From Hypsibius dujardini (taxonomy: Eukaryota > Tardigrada > Eutardigrada > Parachela > Hypsibiidae), in contig LRSR01010422.1 in the NCBI GenBank assembly GCA_001579985.1, forward strand, positions 1 through 44,430: 44,430 nt of DNA. Reading direction: 5' to 3'. The stretch's first letter is position 1; every line of letters starts with the position of its first letter. Shown here one piece after another: positions 22,144 to 30,802 of this stretch. A program made the position numbers and the translations under genes. The notes under the pieces are model-generated. The model had not been told where the DNA came from. It ran no database searches and was given only the letters and a program-made list of their open reading frames with translations.

Positions 22144-24247
22144 TTAGTCATCCAACTCGTATTCGCACCAGGGGGAGCCCTTCTGTGGCTCGCTGGAGAA
22201 GGTGTCCTGACCGCCGCAGTCCCAGAAGCCGAATCCGCCGCCTCGTCGGTTGAGACCTCCACAGCGATTGCTGTCACGAAGCGCAGCCGAATCTATTACT
22301 GCATAAAAAACGTACCAAACCTACAATTACTGCTTCCTGTCCGCCTGTCAAACGGGATTGTTCACTCAAACTGTCACCGCGATGAGGTGTATGAGAAGAA
22401 GTCTCTATTTCGGCTCACCCTCCACTTGGTCGATAAATCGGCTCACTCATGAGATTCTCTTTGATGGCGAGTGCTTGATTGTTTGATTTCCAGAAGTGCT
22501 ACAGTATACTAGGGTATAATGCAGAAAATCAAACAATCAAGCGCCTGTCATGAAGAAGAAACCCATGAGTGAGCCGATTAATCGACCGTTTTGGAGGGTG
22601 AGCCGATTAATCAACCGTTTTGGAGGGTGAGCCGATTAATCAACCGTTTTGGAGGGTGAGCCGAAATACAGATTTCACCCCATACTTTTATTTAAATCGG
22701 AGTCTCTTGAAACAGCTCGCGTGCTGAGGAGGATCCAGCTCTTGTCCGGCCCGTCGAAGGGTTTGATCAGCCCGATCCAGGGACCGTTCCACCAAGGATA
22801 GTTCATTGCTTTTCGAGGGAACAAAATTTGGCCTAATTTAGTTATGAAATTCTTACTTATAGTTATTGAAGTTCCTACTTACCAGTGGAAGTGATGTAGT
22901 TGTACTCCGCGACGGTATTGAGCTCGACCAGTTTGGCGTTGAAACTCTTGCAGAAGGCCATCGCATCGTAATAGGTTAACCTACCCAAGAAACAAGAGGT
23001 CTGACTGCCTGAGGTTCCGAGTCGAGTAATATTATGAGCTGAGAACCTGTCGGAAATTATGGCTCGTATTTCCGTTCATTTATGTCTTGCTTAAATTTGT
23101 ACAGAGTTAGGCATCAGCAAATATCAAGATCAATCTTATTTTCAATACCATGCTTTCACAAACAGCATTTTATATCGATCAAAGACTCGCTTTGAATCCT
23201 ATAAGAATTCTTTTGATTTTGAGACTTCTGTTTTTGCATGTCAGAGATTGGCTATCGGTGGATACCTGTCTTAACGGTGGCACCCATCGGTGGATACCTG
23301 TCTCAACGGTGGCACCCATCGGTGGATACCTGTCTCAACGGTGGCACCCATCGGTGGATACCTGTTTCAACGGTGGCACTCAACGGTGAGTACCTGTTTC
23401 AACGGTGGCACTCAACGGTGAGTACCTGTTTCAATGGTGGCACTCAACGGTGAGTACCTGTCTCAACGGTGGCACCCAACGGTGAGTACCTGTCTCAACG
23501 GTGGTACCCAACGGTGGATACCTGTCTCAACGGTGGTACCCAACGGTGGATACCTGTTTCAACGGTGGCACCCAACGGTGAGTACCTGTTTCAACGGTGG
23601 CACTCATCTCGTGCCGTTGCAGGCATAGGCCGTAATTTTGAACGCACATTTTTTTTCGAACGCTCCAAATAAGGATAAAGAGTTGATTTATCATATTTAC
23701 TACTGGTTTATTCTGTGTACAATCCCAATTCCGAGATATAATTTATTAAACTTTTATAGATCTAAGGTCGGAAGGCAGAAATAAAGATTCTTTTCGAACG
23801 AAAATTGGTCTTACAATATGCGCAACATTGAGTACAGAAAAAATGATAGAATTCAATTTTTAAAATTTTTTTCGTCCCACTGAAAAAAGTTTTTAGTTAA
23901 TTAGAAATAAAAGTACAGTATTTTTGCGTTAGACAGGGACAGTCGTACTGGAGTGGAACGTGTGCACAGCTGTGTGTACCGTACAGCGCCGCGCGGCCGA
24001 TTAAACGTTCCACAGCTCGTACGCTGTTCCTGTCCAACGCGAAAACACAGTACTTTTTCTGTCAATTTCAAATGAAAATGGAATTTAGAGTAACAATTTC
24101 GTACCTGGTCCAGGCAGTTGCTGCAAAGTAGCAGCTCTTGCCCTGCTTCACCCATCCATACGGACAATCCGGACCGGCAGCGGTTTGATTGCATAGACAG
24201 CTGATGGAGAACCACACCATCGAGAAACAAATTTGAGGTAGGTTCAT
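22144..24247 (-). CDS. Secreted C-type lectin-like protein
   Basis: Reverse-strand exons 24247-24105, 22980-22883, 22808-22686, 22298-22144 encode 172 residues. The start at 24247 gives a signal peptide (MNLPQICFSMVWFSISCLC); an upstream in-frame ATG at 24307 is less likely. The CTLD begins CPYGWVKQGKSCYF, continues TYYDAMAFCKSFNAKLVELN and YNYITS, then WWNGPWIGLIKPF, and closes with FWDC...SPWCEYELDD. These are the helix-1, WIGL and final-Cys landmarks of the fold. No EPN/QPD or WND calcium-site motif is visible, so sugar binding by the classic mechanism is doubtful. The exon 3 donor (gtatgg) and exon 4 start are less certain, though frame is kept. Intron 1 holds a 32-bp minisatellite and a MITE; intron 3 holds a second, different MITE. 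Confidence 0.8.
22408..22666. mobile_element. TA-flanked MITE, family B copy 2, in lectin intron 3
   Basis: Ends TTTCGGCTCACCCTCC and GGAGGGTGAGCCGAAA are exact complements, flanked by TA (22406-22407 and 22667-22668). Inner arms GCGCTTGATTGTTTGATT and its mismatched complement surround a short centre. The right arm is expanded into three tandem copies of a 29-bp unit, gagccgattaatcaaccgtt plus ttggagggt. It is inserted 19 bp from exon 3 of the lectin gene. A diverged relative lies at 2320-2490. Confidence 0.85.
23256..23612 (+). repeat. 32-bp minisatellite in lectin intron 1
   Basis: About eleven head-to-tail copies of a 32-bp unit, cggtggatacctgtctcaac plus ggtggcacccat, with local variants (gtgagtacctg, tttcaacgg). 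Variants cluster in blocks, suggesting recent unequal exchange. The small open frames across it are by-products. Confidence 0.9.
23916..24050. mobile_element. TA-flanked MITE, family A copy 2, in lectin intron 1
   Basis: A 135-bp element, inverted relative to the copy at 1616-1761. Left end CAGTATTTTTGCGTTAGACA, right end the complement of CTGTGTTTTCGCGTTGGACA, with TA on both sides (23914-23915, 24051-24052). The interior matches the other copy over most of its length (ACGAGCTGTGGAACGTTTAA, ACACGTTCCACTCCAGTACG). It ends 54 bp from the exon 1 donor. Confidence 0.87.
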
Positions 24248-25599
24248 AGTTCTTTCCTGAAGCACTTGGCCACACAGAGTGTCGGTACAATGTGACGGTG
24301 TGCACAAAAAACTCCAATGTATTCACGGTTCGCGGCACTGTCTCTTGAGATCTCCGATAACCGCTATATTTCTCCTCCAAATTCGGGAAGCGAACGGAAA
24401 TCCCCCACCCTTCCTTCTCCGCGGTCGTGACACGGCAGAAAGGCGGCTCTGAGGAGAAGTCCGATTGAAATGCCTCCGCGTTTACGGCGCATCGTCTGGC
24501 AAAGTTTCGAGGCAAACGTGTCTCAATGTGAAAACCTCACAAGCTCGTTCGCAACGCAAAAGATTATAATGGGGGAGGAGGTGTTGACAGCTTTGACCGG
24601 GAAATTGGTCGGCCATGGTTTAGAAAGCTCCGCGGAAAACTCATCCTCTAGATTGGGTTGGCATCAACGGATTCCTGTTGGATATTTGCCCAAGATGTGG
24701 GGGGGGGGGTACGGCCTTTTTGCTGTCTGTCAACACTTCCTTCGCCTTTCCTTAGCATATCCGAGTATATGAGTTAATTAACTGCAGACATGTGTCCCTA
24801 ATACTATTTTGGGGACTCATTTGACGTTCACTGTATCCACGTAATAATAAAATAAATTAAATTTACAAAATGGTTGTCTAATTAGCCTGTATACAGGCTA
24901 CTGCATCGGTACGTACAGAATGAAGTGCGGATGGACACAGCAAGGCCTTCGCATACGATGTACCCTTCGCGAATTTTTTCTTTGGCCTTAAGCAGTCAGA
25001 TACGACTTGGATACAACTCCTTGTCTGGCACAAAGCGTGTCAGTAGCGATTTCCGTACAGTGGAGCTGGGCACATTTATATCGAAATAAATTCATCTTTA
25101 ACTCTTTCCCATTACGAATTTGATGTGAAATCTCTTTCGACATCAGGGAGCAGCCCAATAAAACTGGGGGGGGACTGGAGGCGGAGCTATGGGCTAACTT
25201 TCGAGAACAAGTGTAAAGCGTTTCGCTCTTTAGTACTCTTTGTTCCCTTGTGTCGTTCTACTGTTCTCTTTGTTCCCTTGTGTCGTTCTACTGTTCTCCT
25301 GTTCATGTGTTCTGTGACCGAGTGTTACAGCGTTGAGAGTCCTGCTCTCGGGTTCTTTAGTCTAGAATTCGGTTTGTGGTGAGTTTCCGTTCCTTGAGTA
25401 CAGACGCCATCTTAAGAGGGCAGCCGCAACTGTGTTTTTACGTGAAAGGTGGCAAGTGGAAATCAAAAGAATTTCCGACTTACCACTCGTCGCGAATTTC
25501 ATTGAAAGACTGACAGATTGAAAGATTTTTCAAACAAAGTCAATTCCCGTTAATGGCGCCACCCTCGGAAAGCCTCGAATGGTCAATTTCGAGTGGTTA

Positions 25600-25765
25600 G
25601 GTGCCATCCACATATTACGTAATCAAAGGAGGGTATGTGGGTGATCTGGACCCTTGATTACTCACCAGTAAAATAAGCCCCGCCCACCAGTATAATTTTG
25701 ATTATCTGGGTAGGTGGGCGGTCGAAAAATACCATTTCTTGATTATGTAATATGTGGATGGCGCC
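25600..25765. mobile_element. TTA-flanked Harbinger/Tourist-like MITE
   Basis: Ends GGTGCCATCCACATATTACG (left) and the complement of GGCGCCATCCACATATTACA (right) form arms of about 27 bp. The direct flanks are TTA (25597-25599 and 25766-25768). A 3-bp TTA duplication is characteristic of PIF/Harbinger-type elements. At 166 bp it encodes no transposase. A second inner pair of arms involves ggtgggcg/cgcccacc. Confidence 0.75.
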
Positions 25766-26363
25766 TTAGTGTCCATCCCTTCCGAGTCGGTCCTCCCTCT
25801 ATCCGGTCACTGATGATCGCTTCTCACTCTTGGCGAATGTTAGTCGCTCTTAGTTCATTCTCATCACTCTTCGAGCTCCTCGAAATTTGTTTTCCTCCAA
25901 ACCGCCCAACTGTTTTCGTTTCACTTTCTGGAATACATAAAGGGAATCTTCAGACCGTGCCCGAATCCACCTCCTCCCGGCAACGCAAAAGAACTTTCAT
26001 GCCTCGGTTTCTTCGCCAGGCAAAGTTAACATGCACGTACCGTCGGTTGCGCCGGGTGCTCGACGGCACTCTTCTCCAAATATTTCAGGACGATGTGTTG
26101 CGACACTGTACAACATTTTTACCGGTACATTTGTACACGTTCCCCATCATCCAGGTCATCCAGCAAAACGGACCGCATTATCTAATGCGTGACGTGCCTT
26201 CCCCAATTCCGGTTATGTTTGTTTGTTGATGGAATCTGCCAAAACGCTTTTCGTCGAGAGACATTCGTTCGATTACGTTCATGCATCGCAGTTTTAGTGT
26301 TATGTTAACGCATAAAACAACGGAATACGACCGTGAAATCACAAGGTGACAAACACTCCTGGG

Positions 26364-26370
26364 TATATAA
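26364..26370 (+). promoter_or_regulatory. Possible TATA box of the carbonic anhydrase gene
   Basis: TATATAA, 240 bp before the ATG. If used, the 27-bp repeats at 26444-26551 would lie in the 5' leader. There is no independent evidence for the start site. Confidence 0.35.
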
Positions 26371-26443
26371 TAACCTTCCATGGGTACACACTGACACGAC
26401 ACGAGTCAACATTCTGAGAACCTCAGCACACGATCCTCCTGCA

Positions 26444-26551
26444 AACTTTCGTGCGCAGGGTTGTGTCGGCAACTTTCGTGCGCAGGGTTGTGTCGGCAAC
26501 TTTCGTGCGCAGGGTTGTGTCGGCAACTTTCGTGCGCAGGGTTGTGGCGGC
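26444..26551 (+). repeat. Four 27-bp direct repeats upstream of carbonic anhydrase
   Basis: The unit is aactttcgtgcgcagggttg plus tgtcggc, four copies with almost no divergence. The last ends 52 bp before the ATG at 26604. Each unit contains GTGCGCA, the complement of TGCGCAC, which fits the metal-response element core TGCRCNC bound by MTF-1. Confidence 0.9.
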
Positions 26552-26603
26552 AACTGAACTGTTAATTTACATCGTTGGTTTGTTCCACAAAAGGACCCCA
26601 GCA

Positions 26604-28904
26604 ATGGCGCATCGGATGCAGTTCTTTCTCTTAGCGTATCTTGTGGTCCACGGGAACGGACAACACAACGAACAACGCACCAACAGCCGCATCCTCAATC
26701 GGGTCGTCGTGACGGTTCCGAGGAGTGCGACCAACGCTCCTCCTCAGCACTCGCCCGTCCACTGGACCTACGAGAGAGACACCGATGGTAAGAATGCATA
26801 CTGTACGCTCCCAATCTCAAGGGTCAATTATGCCCCGCCCCCGCTGATTCACATCAAGTTTGAGCGGATCGTTCAGTTCCGTTCGTTTCTGCGTGGTTTG
26901 CCCGTTGGTTTTGGCTGACAGGCTATGCTACCTTGCTTGATTGAAATGTTAATTTCCGCTTCAAAATTTTTAAGTCAATAAAATTTAAATAAAATAATAA
27001 AATAAAAACACCTCGAAGAACTCACATCACCGCTTTTTTGGTGTGTTGTGTGTGTTGTGACCTTTTTCCAAACCTGCCAGGGTGAAGTGTTATGTAGGTG
27101 AGGGTTAAGTTGCTAAATGGTTAAAGCGAAACACTTTGCCTTGTATGCCTTGATGCATTATTATATTGATTAATTCTCCGCAGACTCTGAGGTAACTGCA
27201 GCGGATTGGTCCCGCATCTATCCCGCCTGCTCGGGCCGAAGACAGTCCCCCTTGCCGATCAACACAACACTCGCCCAGCGCGATCCCATGCTCAAAAGTC
27301 TGACCTTGATTGACTACGATGACACGCCTGTGGATGACCTCTGGTCCGTCATCAATAATGGTCACGCAGGTATTTTTCCAATTTATTGTTTCATCATATG
27401 ATTGTTGATATAGTTAAAAAATATTTTGTATCTGAAAAAAAAATTTGTGGAGTGTATTTTGTAAAAATATATTGTAATTTCACTTTTGTCTCATACAGTT
27501 CAGTTCAGCGGATTTTTTCGGACACCACCGCAGATCCACGGCACAGTCATGGGAAAGTACATCTTCCAGCAGATGCATTTCCACTGGGGATCTAACAGTT
27601 CCGTCGGTTCGGAGCACATCATCAACGGGAAGACCTACCCGCTCGAGGTATGTATGATCATGGTCACGTGCCGCCGTAACTTGCAAGGCCAGTAATTCTG
27701 ACCGTCACGGGCCAGGAAATTTAGTTTACTGGTAACCAGAAACAAACAGTAATTGAAGCTCTTTTACCGTCGCCGTTAATTTTCCCATCAACGGTAGGCC
27801 GAGCACATGATCGTTGGTCTGTTGTACTAGTCGTTAATATCTACGGTAGGTCCATATGGTGCACCGAAGAAAAAACGACACGGATGAGGAAGCGCAGAAG
27901 GACGACGTCGGTTTAGCGGTTTTGGCTGTGTTGTTTGAAGTAGCGAAGACGCGCGAGCCGCCGAACCGTCACATGGAAGACATTATTGCCGCGGTGCGAA
28001 AGGTAGCCATTCCAGGTATGAAAATCAAGCACAACTACAATCATGCTGTTTGTTTAATAAGATGAAAACGGCCCTCGTCTGTGTCTGTGTCTGTGTCTGT
28101 GTCTGTGTCTGTGTCTGTGTCTGTGTCTGTGTCTGTGTCTGTGTCTGTGTCTTTGTCTGTCTGTAGGTGCGTTTGTCTCTGTGTCTATGATTGCCTCTGA
28201 GTCCTCGTTTAGACCTATGTTTGTGTGTGTCAGTCTTTGTATCCATGTATGTGTCAGTGTCCGTGTGTCATTCTAGAGAAATTCGTTTCTCAACTCAAAT
28301 CAGTCAATAACGTTTTAGGGCCTACAATGTTATGTCTCTTATTCCAGGTGTCGCTGTCAATGCAACACTCCCTTACTTCGCCCTGCAAGAACTCATCCCA
28401 GACAATCCTTCATTCTATCGCTATCTAGGTTCATTGACTACTCCACCTTGCTCGGAAGTGGTGGTGTGGTCCGTGATGAAAGAATCCTTGAAAATCACTG
28501 AGACGCAACTTAACGTGTTTCGAAGCCTCCTGAAAAATCTTGCACAAACTGCAAATGCTCAAGCATCAGCCCCAGTGCCTGTAGCCCTTGGAAGAGACCT
28601 GCTGCTGCTAAATAATCATCGACCGATCCAGCCGCTCTTTGACCGCAACGTAACTTTCTATGAAGCACCTAATGACAAAAACAGCATCCTCCGGCCGAAG
28701 AATGCAACCACGGATGATGCCCGACCGTTCAATTTCAATCAACGCATGCAGATGTCGGGCGCAGACACTACCTGGCAGTGGCCCAGCACCACAGCTGCTT
28801 CTTCGGGGGCTGCAGCGGCCCAGGGACGCAATCCTGCTAACATTCCTCGGACCTCGAAATTTGTTTTAGCGGTGCTTTTTACTGTCTGGTTGAAAAGTTT
28901 GTGA
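26604..28904 (+). CDS. Extracellular alpha-carbonic anhydrase, probably GPI-anchored
   Basis: Catalyses reversible hydration of CO2 to bicarbonate. Exons 26604-26787, 27184-27369, 27499-27647, 27850-28015, 28348-28904 encode 413 residues in frame. Signal peptide about residues 1-20 (MAHRMQFFLLAYLVVHGNG). The catalytic fold is complete: C near 73 and QSPLPI; NNGHA with proton-shuttle His122; QMHFHWG with zinc ligands His150 and His152; SEH with gatekeeper Glu162; EVHMVH with third ligand His175; and SLTTPPC with the Thr199-equivalent at residue 259 and the partner Cys263. A Ser/Ala-rich tail ends in a short hydrophobic stretch (FVLAVLFTVWLKSL), as in GPI-anchored forms. Intron 4 has a TGTGTC array. 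An AATAAA lies at 29461-29466. Very likely an active enzyme outside the cell. Confidence 0.93.
28077..28165 (+). repeat. (GTGTCT)n hexanucleotide array in carbonic anhydrase intron 4
   Basis: About twelve gtgtct units with little divergence, inside the intron 28016-28347. Confidence 0.92.
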
Positions 28905-28965
28905 TGTGTAGTGAATGCAAAGAGTGTAGGAAGATCATAAATGTCAAAATGGGCTACCCGAACAC

Positions 28966-29140
28966 GTGTCTGTCTGCCTGTCTGTCTGCCTGCCTGTCTG
29001 TTTGCCTGTCTGTCTGCCTGTCTGCCTGCCTGTCTGCCTGCCTTCCTGCCTTCCTGCCTGTCTGTCTGTCTGTCTGTCTGTCTGTCAGTCAGTCTGTCTG
29101 TCTGTCTGTCTGAATGTCTGTATCAGTCTGTTTGTCTGTC
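28966..29140 (+). repeat. CTGT/CCTG simple-repeat array
   Basis: Mixed ctgtctgcctgcctgt units, about 40 in all, 60 bp past the carbonic anhydrase stop codon and likely within its 3' untranslated region. Confidence 0.9.
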
Positions 29141-29785
29141 TCTACACCGCCTGATTGATAGCTTGTGTTGTGTGGTGGGTGTAAAGGGCATATACTGATT
29201 ATAAATGCCTAAAGGGCTGCCCGAGTTTATTATTATGTATTATTAGATATCTACAGTAAAGGTCTGATAAATTGATTGCGAAGCAAAATTACTAATTCCA
29301 GTATAGGCAGAAAACGCAGCACGTCATACACCTTTTGTGAATACATATATTCAGAGGGGATATTTTAGTAACCCGTGAGCAGCGAGTGATCGCAGTGAGT
29401 AATCGCATATTCGTTATATAAAGAAACAAAAATGTGATTTATTTGGTTAAAACAGATCTCAATAAAGAAGATGCAAAATTTATAAAGGCATCGAGAGAGA
29501 GAGAGTGATCTGATGCAGATGATTCCCATTAGGTAAATGAAATTCTTTTGTCATTAAACAATTATCACGTTGGGCGCGTTCATTTGAGTGTACAGGCCCT
29601 AAATTTCCCTGTGATTTGAATAAATGTGAATTATACTAATGGTTTTTACGCACATGGGCGGGTCTTAGCCTCAGAGATTCATGTATTTAAGTGGTGACAA
29701 CTGATATGACCTTGCAGGTGCGAGTGTGCTTGTACGTAAGGGGGATTTCATCGAGACCCTAATCCTTCCAAGCATATGCCGTATT

Positions 29786-30181
29786 CAGCTGTGCTGAGGT
29801 TACTTTGAGGGTCGTTGGTTGGGTTGTGGTGGGCCGTAGGGGTAAAACGTGTCAATCAAGCTTTGATTGATTTAAGTCACATTACTGCACATCTTAAGCA
29901 TTTTGTTGTCGTTTTTATTTCCGAGCACTATCCTCTGCATTCCATTGCAGTTTTTTCACGATTTCGTTGTCAATATAATTGAATTTCGTTGTCAATATGA
30001 TTGAATTCATTTGTTATGAGCATTCTGTCGCCTATGACGTACACGCCGCGAAGGGAAAGCTCGGTGCATTTTTCTGTTAGCCAATAAATCAATCAACAAC
30101 TAAACAAATTAAATGTGTGGTTGTCCCACACGGCCCACCAGAACCCAAGCAACAACCCTCAAAGTAACCTCAGCACCGCTG
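29786..30181. mobile_element. Inverted-repeat element with 50-bp arms
   Basis: Left arm CAGCTGTGCTGAGGTTACTT...GTGGTGGGCCG and right arm CGGCCCACC...AAGTAACCTCAGCACCGCTG are imperfect complements over about 55 bp, separated by about 280 bp of AT-rich sequence. The CAG start recalls hAT ends, but no 8-bp flanking duplication is visible. No coding capacity. Confidence 0.65.
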
Positions 30182-30749
30182 TAATATTGTCATGCGCTAA
30201 TTGCATTAGCACGAATAACGCAAGGATGGTTAAACTAAACTAAAACATAAATCTCAAACTTTTTGTGTTTAGGTTTTTTAGTTTTTAGTTTTAGAAAAAG
30301 ACTAAGCTAAACGCTCTTTTTACAAAAGATCTAATTGCAAGTGGCAAAAGCAAAATTTTGACGACAACTAAATTAAACTTTTAGCTGATAAGGGTATAAG
30401 TAAAAATCATTAAATCATCGGTCAATTTAAAATTTAATTAATTTAATTTAAGCTAAACAATTGTAAATACTTTTCCGGTATGCTTTTTTTTTGCTTTCAA
30501 ATTAAGTTTCAAGTTTTGTGACATCTATCTGCAAGAATTTATTCTCCTGATTCAGGCGTTGCTGATCCATATGCAGTGCTCATTTGCTCTCGCACATTAG
30601 AGCTCATATTACCAGATTAGTTTGCAGTTTTCATGAACCGAGAAAAGTGTAAAAATTATTTAAAAAAAACAATAATACATTAATACATTAATAAGCGATA
30701 ATAAAGGAATGGGAGGGTAGCGCAACGGCGCCGTGAGTTGTCTACTCCA

Positions 30750-30755
30750 TTTATT
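30750..30755 (-). terminator. Polyadenylation signal (AATAAA) of CRH-binding protein gene
   Basis: Reverse-strand AATAAA, 48 bp downstream of the TGA at 30803-30805. Position and sequence fit a normal cleavage signal. Confidence 0.55.
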
Positions 30756-30802
30756 CCTTTGAGCTCTAAAAATATTGAAAGTATTTAAAATATTTAAGCT
30801 TC

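Larger units (their letters stand above)
24248..26603. other. Intergenic between lectin and carbonic anhydrase genes (divergent promoters)
   Basis: No gene is supported. Contents: a poly-G run at about 24700-24709, a 30-bp direct duplication of ctctttgttcccttgtgtcg-type sequence (25237-25296), an inverted-repeat element (25600-25765) and four 27-bp repeats (26444-26551). An open frame at 25714-26229 starts inside the inverted-repeat element and has no recognisable family. Confidence 0.5.
28905..30802. other. Intergenic: tail-to-tail carbonic anhydrase and CRH-binding protein genes
   Basis: This holds the 3' flanks of two convergent genes, a CTGT/CCTG array (28966-29140), a long-armed inverted repeat (29786-30181) and AT-rich DNA. 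A TTTATT at 30750-30755 is a reverse-strand AATAAA 48 bp past the CRH-binding protein stop. No gene seen. Confidence 0.5.

Noticed and set aside
23256-23612. CRISPR-like appearance of regularly spaced repeats (also 26444-26551)
   Set aside because: The units are directly abutting with no unique spacers, and the DNA is clearly eukaryotic. These are minisatellites.
23901-24515. 204-codon reverse frame joining lectin exon 1 to downstream sequence
   Set aside because: It reads through the splice donor at 24104 into a MITE. The spliced chain gives a coherent lectin fold instead.
25714-26229. 171-codon forward frame
   Set aside because: It begins inside a Harbinger-like MITE and shows no signal peptide, domain or splice partner.
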